Source: Lysobacteraceae bacterium
GTDB taxonomy: Bacteria > Pseudomonadota > Gammaproteobacteria > DSM-19610
NCBI GenBank assembly: GCA_020201295.1
Contig: JAIVHA010000043.1
Coordinates: 1 to 6,245, forward strand
Length of the DNA: 6,245 bases
Direction of reading: 5' to 3'
The notes beneath the pieces were generated by a model, which had not been told where the DNA came from, did no database searches, and was given only the letters and a program-made list of their open reading frames with translations. A program made the position numbers and the translations under genes. This document shows, piece after piece, positions 1 through 6,045 of the stretch (position 1 is its first letter; the number at the start of each line of letters is the position of its first letter).

Positions 1-2562
1 CAGCAGGAGCTGACCCAGGCCGACGAGGCCTGGAACGAGGTGGAGGCCCATATCCGCATCGATGGCCAGCGCCTGGAAGAGCTCGAACGGGAACTGCTGG
101 AACTGGAACCGGAACTGGAAGAACTGCGTGCCCGCGCCGAGGTGTCCAGCGCGGCCCTGGCCGAGGCCGAGCAGGCCATGCAGCAGTGGCAGAGTGAATG
201 GGACGACTTCAACCGGCGTGCCGCCGAGCCGGCCCAGACCGCCGAGGTGGAGCGCACCCGCATCAATCACCTGGAACGCCAGCTGCAGCAGCAGTCCCAG
301 CGCCTGGAGCGCCTGCGCCAGGAGCACCAGGGCCTGTCCGCCGCCGACCTGGAACGGGAACTCGAGGCCCTGGCCGAGCAGGAACGGGAGAAAGAGGCCC
401 GCGCCCAGCAGCTGCAGGAAGAACTGGAGCAGGTGCGCGGCGGTATCGAGGGCCTGCGCGGGCAGCTGCAGGGCCATACCAATGAACTCAATGAAGCGCG
501 CGGTCGGCAGCAGGATCAGCGCGGTCGCCTGGCCTCCCTGGAGGCCCTGCAGCAGGCCGCCCTGGGCCAGGGCAGCGGTGCCGTCAACCAATGGCTGGAA
601 AGCCGGGGCCTGGGCCAGGCGCCACGCCTGGCCCAGCAGCTCGAAGTGGAGGCCGGCTGGGAACGGGCCGTGGAAACGGTGCTGGGCGACAGCCTGCAGG
701 CGGTGTGCGTGGATGGCGTGGACCCGGTGGCCGAATGGCTCGACAGCCTGGAGCAGGGCACCCTGACCCTGGTGGACACCCGTGCCAGCGGCGCTACGGC
801 GGCCGCCGCCGGTGAACTCGTGCCCCTGTTGAGCAAGGTCAAGGCCGCCTGGTCCCTGGACAGCCTGCTGGGCGACGTCTTCGTGGCCGACAGCCTGGGC
901 CGGGCCCTGGCCTTGCGCGGCCAGCTGCAGGCACGCCAGTCCATCGTGACGCCCGAAGGCATCTGGCTTTCCAGCGGCTGGCTGCGGGTGGCGCGCGACG
1001 AGGACCAGCAGGCCGGGGTGCTGGCCCGTGAGAAGGAGATCGGTGTCAGCCGCGCGGCCCTGGCCGAGGCCGAGGAAGCGATCGAGCAGTTCCAGGAGGC
1101 CCTGGACCAGGCCCGCGAGGCATTGCAGGACAGCGAGCGGCGCCGCGATGATCTGCAGGTGGAGGTCAACCAGGCCCACCGTGCCCATAGCGAACTGCGC
1201 GCCCAGCTCGGTGCGCGCCGCTCCCGGCTCGACCAGGTACAGGACCGCATCAAGACCCTGGCCGGGGAAATCGCCGAACTGGACGCGCAACAGGAGCGCG
1301 ACACCGGGGAACATGCCCAGGCCCGTTCGCGCCTGCACGAGGCCCTGTCCGCCATGGAGACCCTGGCCAGCGAACGCGAGGAACGCGCCGCTCGGCGCGA
1401 GGAATTGCGCCGCACCCTGGACGATACCCGGGCCCGCGCCCAGGCCGACCGCGATGGTGCCCAGGGCATCGGTCACAAGCTGCAATCGCAGCGCACGGTG
1501 CGTGACAACACCACCCACAACCTGGAGCGCATGCGCAGCCAGGAAACCCATCTCCAGCAGCGCCGTGAAGAACTGCGCGCTGCCCTGGAAAGCAGTGCCG
1601 AACCCCTGCGCGAGATGGAGGAGGAGCTCACCCAGTCCCTGTCGCGCCGCCGCGCGGTGGAGGCGGAGCTGGCCGAGGCGCGCCGCCGGGTGGAGGCCAT
1701 CGAACACGACCTGCGCATCCAGGAACAGGATCGCGGCACCAAGGAGCGCGCCAGCCAGGAGCTGCGCGAGGCCGTGAGCCAGGCACGCATCGCCTCCCAG
1801 GAGATTCGCGTGCGCAGCCAGACCCTGCTGGAGCAGCTCGCGGAAACCGGTTTCGAGCTGGAGGCGCTACGCCAGGAACTGCCGGAAGAGGCCAATGCGC
1901 AGGCCTGGGAAGAGGAGGCGGAACGCCTCGCCCAGCGTATCCAGCGCCTGGGCCCCATCAACCTGGCGGCCATCGAGGAATACGACGAACAGAGCGAGCG
2001 CAAGCAGTACCTGGACGCCCAGCACAAGGATATCAGCGACGCCCTGGAAACCCTGGAAAGCGCCATCCACAAGATCGACCGCGAGACCCGCACCCGTTTC
2101 AAGGAGACCTTCGACAAGGTCAATACCGGCATCCAGGAATTGTTCCCGCGCCTGTTCGGGGGCGGCCACGCCTACCTGGAGCTGACCGGCGAGGACCTGC
2201 TCGACACGGGTGTCACCGTCATGGCGCGTCCTCCCGGCAAACGTAACAGCACCATCCACCTGTTGTCCGGTGGTGAGAAGGCGCTCACCGCCGTGGCCCT
2301 GGTGTTCGCCATCTTCCGCCTCAACCCCTCGCCTTTCTGCATGCTCGACGAAGTGGATGCGCCCCTGGACGACGCCAACGTGGGTCGTTTCTGCGACCTG
2401 GTGCGGGAGATGTCCGAGACGGTGCAGTTCATCTTTATCACCCACAACAAGATCACCATGGAGTTGTCCAACCAGCTGACCGGGGTGACCATGCACGAAC
2501 CCGGTGTCTCGCGCCTGGTGACGGTGGATGTGGACGAAGCGGTGCAGATGGCGGCGATGTAG
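1..2562 (+). CDS. smc: Chromosome partition protein SMC, 3' part (N-terminus off window)
   Basis: SMC is the ATPase of bacterial condensin. It dimerises at a hinge, works with ScpA/ScpB and compacts and separates the nucleoid. The frame is open from base 1 and gives 853 residues before TAG; the family is usually near 1150-1200, so about 300 N-terminal residues including Walker A lie to the left. The GTG at 40 is an internal valine, not a start. In order along the fragment: a Glu/Arg/Gln/Leu/Ala-rich coiled coil; a globular Gly-containing hinge at about residues 197-345 (nt 590-1030); the returning coiled coil to about residue 690; and the C-terminal ATPase head. The head shows the ABC signature LSGGEK (residues 755-760), Walker B FCMLDE (779-784, catalytic Glu784), the following DAPLDDAN D-loop region, and the switch His815 in FITHNK. 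All expected C-terminal motifs are intact, so I infer a functional gene. It is followed by repeats, not directly by zipA. Confidence 0.97.
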   Translation, partial: QQELTQADEAWNEVEAHIRIDGQRLEELERELLELEPELEELRARAEVSSAALAEAEQAMQQWQSEWDDFNRRAAEPAQTAEVERTRINHLERQLQQQSQRLERLRQEHQGLSAADLERELEALAEQEREKEARAQQLQEELEQVRGGIEGLRGQLQGHTNELNEARGRQQDQRGRLASLEALQQAALGQGSGAVNQWLESRGLGQAPRLAQQLEVEAGWERAVETVLGDSLQAVCVDGVDPVAEWLDSLEQGTLTLVDTRASGATAAAAGELVPLLSKVKAAWSLDSLLGDVFVADSLGRALALRGQLQARQSIVTPEGIWLSSGWLRVARDEDQQAGVLAREKEIGVSRAALAEAEEAIEQFQEALDQAREALQDSERRRDDLQVEVNQAHRAHSELRAQLGARRSRLDQVQDRIKTLAGEIAELDAQQERDTGEHAQARSRLHEALSAMETLASEREERAARREELRRTLDDTRARAQADRDGAQGIGHKLQSQRTVRDNTTHNLERMRSQETHLQQRREELRAALESSAEPLREMEEELTQSLSRRRAVEAELAEARRRVEAIEHDLRIQEQDRGTKERASQELREAVSQARIASQEIRVRSQTLLEQLAETGFELEALRQELPEEANAQAWEEEAERLAQRIQRLGPINLAAIEEYDEQSERKQYLDAQHKDISDALETLESAIHKIDRETRTRFKETFDKVNTGIQELFPRLFGGGHAYLELTGEDLLDTGVTVMARPPGKRNSTIHLLSGGEKALTAVALVFAIFRLNPSPFCMLDEVDAPLDDANVGRFCDLVREMSETVQFIFITHNKITMELSNQLTGVTMHEPGVSRLVTVDVDEAVQMAAM

Positions 2563-2583
2563 GCGGCTATAACGCCTCGTGCC

Positions 2584-2663
2584 CTCCCTGCAGGAGCGGC
2601 CTTGGCCGCGAATGTCTCACCGGAGCTGGCCCGGTTCGCGGCCAAGGCCGCTCCTGCAGGGAG
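2584..2663. repeat. REPIN-like inverted REP doublet (29-bp perfect arms)
   Basis: The arms at 2584-2612 and 2635-2663 are perfect reverse complements (29 bp) around a 22-base spacer. Each arm is also a small hairpin: GCGGCC, TT, GGCCGC. Each begins with a CTGCAGGAG-type head and ends CGCGAA. Two head-to-head palindromic units of this shape match the REP-doublet (REPIN) architecture of pseudomonads and other high-GC gammaproteobacteria, which RAYT-type Y1 transposases mobilise in trans. No RAYT gene is in the window. The element starts 21 bases after the smc stop, so in RNA it would form a very stable 3' structure. It lacks a following U-tract, so I do not call it an intrinsic terminator. Family assignment is by structure and recall of similar repeats, not by a search. 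Confidence 0.8.
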
Positions 2664-2715
2664 TATGACCCGGTGTCGCCCCTGGGGCGGGCCGCTGGGT
2701 TTTCTAACTGATTCA

Positions 2716-2747
2716 GATTGCTTCGTCGCTGCGCTCCTCGCAATGAC
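2716..2747. repeat. Dispersed GATTGC...GCAATGAC repeat
   Basis: This 32-base unit opens GATTGCTTCGTCGCTGCG and closes CTCCTCGCAATGAC. The outer ATTGC (2717-2721) and GCAAT (2740-2744) pair. Its interior is the GAGGAGCGCAGCGACGAAG-type core when read on the minus strand. I recognise it as a widespread intergenic repeat whose spurious translations (IARSAATKQS, SLRGAQRRSNL) appear in many bacterial annotations; both peptides can be read here on the minus strand. Its function and mobilisation are unknown to me. It lies about 30 bases upstream of the zipA start, inside the probable 5' leader. Confidence 0.7.
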
Positions 2748-2765
2748 GGGGCAAGCAGAGCTTGT

Positions 2766-2770
2766 AAGGG
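2766..2770 (+). promoter_or_regulatory. Ribosome binding site of zipA
   Basis: AAGGG lies nine bases before the ATG at 2780. This supports that start over the ATG at 2775, which is in another frame and does not read into ZipA. Confidence 0.6.
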
Positions 2771-2779
2771 AAAGATGCG

Positions 2780-3556
2780 ATGGACGGCCTGCGACTGATC
2801 CTGTTGATTCTTGGTGTGCTGGTGGTGGTCGGGGTCTACCTGTTCGCACGCGAGCAGGGCCGCCGCAAGGTGCGCCACCAGGCCCGCGCCGCTGGTCGCG
2901 AACCGGTGCTCGGTCTCGACAGGCAGACCCCCAGGGATGATCTCGACGAAGCGAAGCTGAGCGAGGAGCTGGCACGCATGCAGGCGGTACTGCGCGAGGA
3001 AGGCCGCCCGGTTCCCGAAGCCGCTCCGGCGGAGCCGGTCATTATCCCCTCCAGTCGTTCCCGCGCCCGCAAGGAAGCGGCCCGTCCCGGCACGGGTTCC
3101 ACCCCGACCGAATCCCCGCAGGACAAGATCGTCACCCTTCATGTCATGGCGCCGGCCCACAGCCCGTTTCGTGGCAAGGACCTGCTGCGGGCCTTCGAGC
3201 TGGCCGGGCTGGAATACGGGGACATGAACATCTACCACCGTTTCCTGGTGGTGGACGGCCAACCCCGCAATGCCTGTTTCGTCGCCAACCTGGTCAATCC
3301 CGGTACCTTCGATCCCGAGCAGATGGATCGCTTCACCACGCCGGGCCTGTCCCTGTTCCTGCGCCTGCCTGGCCCCGTGGAAGGGGTGCGGGCCCTGGAC
3401 GACATGGTGGAGATCGCACGTACCCTGGCCACGGAACTCAACGGTGAACTGCGCGACGAGACACGCAGTGCCCTGAGCCGCCAGCGTATCGAACACCTGC
3501 GCAGCGAGGTGCTGGAGTTCGAGCGCAAGCTGCGCGTACTGCACGCCAAGTCCTGA
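2780..3556 (+). CDS. zipA: Cell division protein ZipA
   Basis: ZipA is a bitopic inner-membrane protein that binds the conserved C-terminal tail of FtsZ, anchors the Z-ring and helps recruit later divisome proteins. The 258-residue product has the family layout. A short N-terminal periplasmic stub leads into one transmembrane helix (about residues 4-22, Leu/Val/Ile-rich), followed by a basic stop-transfer segment (REQGRRK, 24-30). Next is a charged, Pro/Ala-rich linker (about 31-113), then the FtsZ-binding ZipA_C domain (about 114-255). Family hallmarks there are GDMNIYHR (147-154), PGTFDPE (174-180) and FTTPG (185-189). It is shorter than E. coli ZipA (328 residues), mainly because the linker is short; linker length varies widely in the family. 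ATG at 2780 was chosen because it precedes the membrane helix and has an RBS. ligA follows after 16 bases, so the two are probably co-transcribed. Confidence 0.96.
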   Translation: MDGLRLILLILGVLVVVGVYLFAREQGRRKVRHQARAAGREPVLGLDRQTPRDDLDEAKLSEELARMQAVLREEGRPVPEAAPAEPVIIPSSRSRARKEAARPGTGSTPTESPQDKIVTLHVMAPAHSPFRGKDLLRAFELAGLEYGDMNIYHRFLVVDGQPRNACFVANLVNPGTFDPEQMDRFTTPGLSLFLRLPGPVEGVRALDDMVEIARTLATELNGELRDETRSALSRQRIEHLRSEVLEFERKLRVLHAKS

Positions 3557-3572
3557 CCCGGCGGTCCAGTCC

Positions 3573-5132
3573 ATGAGCCAGGCCCGGGATCTCAAGCGCA
3601 TCGATGAGTTGCGCACCCAGCTGCATCACCATAACTACTGCTATTACGTCCTCGACACCCCCGAAATCCCTGACGCGGAATATGACCGTCTGTACCGCGA
3701 GCTGCAGCAGCTCGAGGCCAGGTATCCCGATCTGGTCACGCCGGATTCCCCCACCCAGCGGGTCGGTGCCGAACCCCTCAAGGCCTTTGGCACGGTGCAG
3801 CATGAGTTGCCCATGCTGTCCCTGGACAATGCCTTCAATGACGAGGAGCTGGCCGATTTCGATCGCCGCGTCCGCGAGCGGCTGGAAGTGGAGCAGGTGG
3901 AATACGCCGCCGAGCCGAAGCTCGATGGCCTGGCGGTCAGCCTGCTGTATGAAAACGGCGTGTTGGTGCGCGGCGCCACCCGTGGCGATGGCACCACCGG
4001 CGAGGACATCACGGCGAATGTGCGCACCATCGCTTCCGTGCCCCTGCGCCTGCAGGGCGAGGCACCGCGTCGCCTGGAGGTGCGCGGCGAGGTGTTCATC
4101 AGTCACCAGGGGTTCCTGCGTCTCAACCAGGAGGCGCAGGCGAAGGGTCAGAAGCCCTTCGTGAACCCGCGCAATGCCGCCGCCGGCTCGCTGCGCCAGC
4201 TGGATCCACGCCTGACCGCGGAGCGGCCGTTGGAGATCTACTGCTATGGCATCGGCGTGCTGGACGGGATGGAAGCGCCGCCACGTCACAGCGCCACATT
4301 GGCGCAGCTGCGGGACTGGGGCCTGCGCGTCTATCCTGGCGTGACGACCGTCACCGGCCTGGATGGCTGCCTGGAATATTATCGCGACATGGAAGCGCGC
4401 CGTGCCGAACTGCCCTTCGACATCGACGGCGTGGTGTTCAAGGTGGACCGCCTCGACCAGCAGCGCGAACTGGGCTTCGTGTCGCGCGCCCCGCGTTGGG
4501 CCATCGCCCGCAAGTTTCCCGCCCAGGAGGAAATGACCAGGGTGCTGGGCATCGATGTACAGGTGGGCCGCACCGGCGCCATCACCCCGGTGGCGCGCCT
4601 GGAGCCGGTGTTCGTGGGTGGTGTGACCGTTACCAATGCCACGCTGCACAACGAGGACGAAGTGCACCGCAAGGATGTGCGCGTCGGTGACACGGTACTG
4701 GTGCGGCGTGCCGGTGATGTCATTCCCGAAGTGGTGCAGGTGGTGTTGTCGAAACGACCCAAGGGCGCACGCCGTTTTGTCATGCCCGTAACCTGCCCGG
4801 TGTGCGGTTCGGAGATCGAGAAAGCGGAGGGCGAGGCAGTGGCCCGCTGCTCCGGTGGTCTTTACTGCGCCGCCCAGCGCAAGGAGGCCATCAAGCATTT
4901 CGCCTCGCGGCGCGCCATGGATATCGAGGGCCTGGGCGACAAGCTGGTGGAGCAACTGGTGGAGCAGGGCCTGGTCGAGGACGCGGCGGATCTCTATGCC
5001 CTGACGGCGGAGCAGCTGGCCGAACTGGAACGCATGGGGGAGAAGTCCGCCACCAATTTGGTCGCCGCCCTGGAAAAAAGCAAGGACACCCGCCCGCGGA
5101 ACAGACCCTGGCCGGCAAGACCTTCGTGCTGA
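3573..5132 (+). CDS. ligA: NAD+-dependent DNA ligase LigA, broken: N-terminal ORF lacking distal HhH and BRCT
   Basis: LigA seals nicks in replication and repair using NAD+ as AMP donor. The 519-residue ORF carries the Ia domain (1-70, with HHHNYCYYVLD), the adenylation domain with the AMP-accepting lysine in KLDG (Lys116), GATRGDGTTGED (134-145), NPRNAAAGSLRQLD (198-211) and DGVVFK (285-290). The OB fold includes VGRTGAITPVA (331-341). The zinc finger has Cys408, Cys411, Cys426 and Cys432. The first HhH elements are DIEGLGDKLVEQL (450-462) and LERMGEKSATNLVAAL (485-500). After EKSKDT (501-506) the frame leaves homology and stops. Intact homologues have about 670 residues; here about 85-90 residues of the distal HhH domain are missing, and the BRCT domain continues in the -1 frame to 5332. 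The start ATG has only a weak RBS, consistent with coupling to zipA. Essential ligA genes are rarely broken, so this is a recent deletion, an assembly error, or a gene backed up by another ligase. Confidence 0.9.
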   Translation: MSQARDLKRIDELRTQLHHHNYCYYVLDTPEIPDAEYDRLYRELQQLEARYPDLVTPDSPTQRVGAEPLKAFGTVQHELPMLSLDNAFNDEELADFDRRVRERLEVEQVEYAAEPKLDGLAVSLLYENGVLVRGATRGDGTTGEDITANVRTIASVPLRLQGEAPRRLEVRGEVFISHQGFLRLNQEAQAKGQKPFVNPRNAAAGSLRQLDPRLTAERPLEIYCYGIGVLDGMEAPPRHSATLAQLRDWGLRVYPGVTTVTGLDGCLEYYRDMEARRAELPFDIDGVVFKVDRLDQQRELGFVSRAPRWAIARKFPAQEEMTRVLGIDVQVGRTGAITPVARLEPVFVGGVTVTNATLHNEDEVHRKDVRVGDTVLVRRAGDVIPEVVQVVLSKRPKGARRFVMPVTCPVCGSEIEKAEGEAVARCSGGLYCAAQRKEAIKHFASRRAMDIEGLGDKLVEQLVEQGLVEDAADLYALTAEQLAELERMGEKSATNLVAALEKSKDTRPRNRPWPARPSC

Positions 5133-5332
5133 CCGGAACCCTGGCGGGCATGACCCGCGACCAGGCCAAGGAACGCTTGCAGGCCCTGGGCGCCAAGGTC
5201 AGCGGCAGCGTATCGAAGAAGACCGACTACGTCGTCGCCGGTGCCGAGGCCGGTTCCAAGCTCGACAAGGCCGAGGAACTGGGTGTGCCGGTGCTGGATG
5301 AGGCGCAACTGTTGGCGTTGCTGCAAGGCTGA
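5087..5332 (+). pseudogene. ligA: Detached BRCT domain of ligA in the -1 frame
   Basis: From about 5093 this frame reads PAEQTLAGKTFVLTGTL, then ALGAKVSGSVSKKTDYVV and AGSKLDKAEELGVPVL, ending in LLALLQG and TGA. This is the complete C-terminal BRCT domain of LigA, about 77 residues, ending where the family ends. It is in the -1 frame relative to the upstream ligA ORF and has no plausible start or RBS of its own, so it is best treated as the 3' remnant of the same gene. BRCT contributes to DNA binding in LigA and is the least essential domain. A single one-base gain or -1 slip upstream would fuse the two parts, giving a protein of about 585 residues that still lacks the distal HhH region. Confidence 0.88.
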
Positions 5333-5420
5333 ACCGGCCAGGACTGCCACAATGTTTCCAGGAAGGGTGACTACAAACGGGGATTTCCGTGCACTCGGCT
5401 GCGCGTTACTTCGACCCGGG

Positions 5421-5449
5421 TTGCCAGGGATGGGGAAAGGGCTTATAAA
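5421..5449 (+). promoter_or_regulatory. Candidate sigma70 promoter (Pc-like) driving the cassette array
   Basis: TTGCCA (5421-5426) and TATAAA (5444-5449) are separated by 17 bases; each hexamer differs from consensus at one position. It points right, toward the cassettes, and lies about 140-165 bases before the proposed insertion point. That is a reasonable place for an integron cassette promoter. It lies outside ligA, in the first A+T-rich stretch. Predicted from sequence only. Confidence 0.55.
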
Positions 5450-5528
5450 AGAACCAATAACAACGAGAATGCGGGAAATAAAAAAAGCATGTTAACGGGC
5501 GTCTACACCTTATTCACCCAAATCGGCG

Positions 5529-5592
5529 GTTATCCGGGCGTGTGCACCCTGTTTCGCGTTATCGGCTGTGCGTCCGATAACAGTGGTTATAC
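5529..5592 (+). mobile_element. attI-like recombination site
   Basis: The core is an inverted pair of seven-base boxes: CGATAAC (5575-5581), four bases, then GTTATAC (5586-5592). This mirrors the L box/R box arrangement of integron attI sites, where a cassette joins between G and TT of the R box. Two further GTTATC motifs (5529 and 5558) lie upstream at 28-29-base steps, reminiscent of the extra integrase-binding repeats of attI1. GTTATAC is identical to the right end of the next attC, as expected of an insertion boundary. No integrase gene is adjacent. An ordinary secondary insertion site is the main alternative. Confidence 0.45.
5558..5581. repeat. 8-bp inverted repeat GTTATCGG / CCGATAAC
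   Basis: GTTATCGG (5558-5565) and CCGATAAC (5574-5581) are perfect complements around an eight-base loop. The right arm overlaps the proposed L box of the attI-like core, so it may be an integrase-binding pair. It has no U-tract and is not a convincing terminator. Confidence 0.6.
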
Positions 5593-6036
5593 ATTCATCA
5601 AATGAAGCCTAGATGTTTACTAAATACAAAACGTTGATTTTCTATTGCGCAATTATACTGTTCTTGGCTGGGTGTTACACGTCGAGAGGTGCGTACGATC
5701 ACTTCGACAGAATACTAGGAAGCATGGTTGGAAAACCATATGAAGATGCTTTTCAGGAAAATACTGGGATGCTTTCGGGTCTGGAACCAACGCGAGTAGA
5801 AAAGCTTGATAACAGAAACGAATTAAACGTTTTCGAGGATTACTTCAAATATCGAGTGCGCAAGCAAAAGCCATGTAACGTGTTTGTTGAGATCGACCTT
5901 GAAACAAACATTGTCACAAAGGCGTACTCAGAAGGAGAGGAATGTTGGATGCCTTACTAATCCTCTCTGGGTTCACCAGGCTAATGTATAACAAGACACC
6001 CAAGCGGGACGGCTTCGCCGCCCTTTGGCTTCGTCG
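5587..6036 (+). mobile_element. Integron gene cassette 1 (complete, 450 bp)
   Basis: The cassette is bounded by identical GTTATAC boxes (5586-5592 and 6036-6042). Cutting between G and TT at each gives a 450-bp unit holding one ORF followed by an attC site, the standard cassette form. Its base composition is clearly A+T-richer than smc-zipA-ligA and its codon use differs (many AAA, GAA, ATA and TTT codons), supporting acquisition from elsewhere. There is little space before the ORF and no cassette-internal promoter that I trust, so expression probably depends on the upstream promoter. Confidence 0.72.
5613..5960 (+). CDS. Cassette-encoded small putative lipoprotein, unknown function
   Basis: The 115-residue product is not one I recognise. 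It begins with a lipoprotein signal: basic residues (Lys4, Lys6), a hydrophobic stretch (about 8-19) and the lipobox LAGC, with the lipidated cysteine at 21. Residue +2 after it is Tyr rather than Asp, so the enterobacterial sorting rule would favour the outer membrane. The mature part is about 95 residues, polar and charged, with two further cysteines (88 and 111) that could form a disulphide. The segment GSMVGKPYEDA followed by a beta-rich C-terminus with VFVEIDLETNIV is loosely reminiscent of small SmpA/BamE-like lipoproteins, but that is only an impression. ATG at 5613 was chosen because it puts the signal at the N-terminus; the RBS (GAAG, 5604-5607) is weak. The attC site starts 25 bases after the stop. 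Confidence 0.8.
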   Translation: MFTKYKTLIFYCAIILFLAGCYTSRGAYDHFDRILGSMVGKPYEDAFQENTGMLSGLEPTRVEKLDNRNELNVFEDYFKYRVRKQKPCNVFVEIDLETNIVTKAYSEGEECWMPY

Positions 6037-6042
6037 TTATAC
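5986..6042 (+). mobile_element. attC site (59-base element) of cassette 1
   Basis: The outer boxes GTATAAC (5986-5992) and GTTATAC (6036-6042) are perfect complements, corresponding to R'' and R'. Inside, CCAA (6000-6003) pairs with TTGG (6025-6028), GGG (6006-6008) with CCC (6021-6023), and CGGC (6010-6013) with GCCG (6017-6020) around a TTC loop. There is an unpaired A at 6009, and unpaired or wobble bases at 6004-6005. Imperfect pairing with extrahelical bases, AAC...GTT ends, a 57-base length and a position just after a cassette ORF are the defining attC properties. IntI recombines such sites as folded single strands. The wording TAACAAG...CAAGCGGGAC also resembles known chromosomal-integron attC sites. 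Confidence 0.85.
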
Positions 6043-6045
6043 GTC

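Noticed and set aside
516..1469. Long minus-strand open frame inside smc (317 codons)
   Set aside because: It lies wholly within the coiled-coil coding sequence. Its Ser/Arg/Ala-rich low-complexity translation is typical of an antisense shadow in GC-rich DNA.
2584..2663. Rho-independent terminator of smc
   Set aside because: The stem is strong, but no U-tract follows either arm (GAGTATGACC follows), and the nested REP structure explains it better.
2563..2779. A small gene in the smc-zipA spacer
   Set aside because: The open frames here are only translations of the two repeats, with no RBS-linked start.
3438..4955. 505-codon minus-strand open frame across zipA/ligA
   Set aside because: It overlaps the clearly conserved zipA end and ligA domains on the other strand. 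The His/Ala/Gly/Gln-rich translation resembles no family I know.
5071..5090. Canonical programmed -1 frameshift signal in ligA
   Set aside because: The heptamer A AAA AGC does not fit X XXY YYZ, and slippage would not restore the missing HhH residues, so deletion is the primary event.
5241..5495. 84-codon + strand ORF crossing the end of ligA
   Set aside because: It starts inside the BRCT coding sequence in another frame, lacks an RBS and crosses the composition boundary. Its product has no recognisable features.
5491..5592. A second attC site upstream of cassette 1
   Set aside because: I tried pairing the GTTAAC region at 5491 with the GTTATAC end at 5592. The flanking bases are not complementary and no L'/L'' stem forms. 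An attI-like layout fits better.
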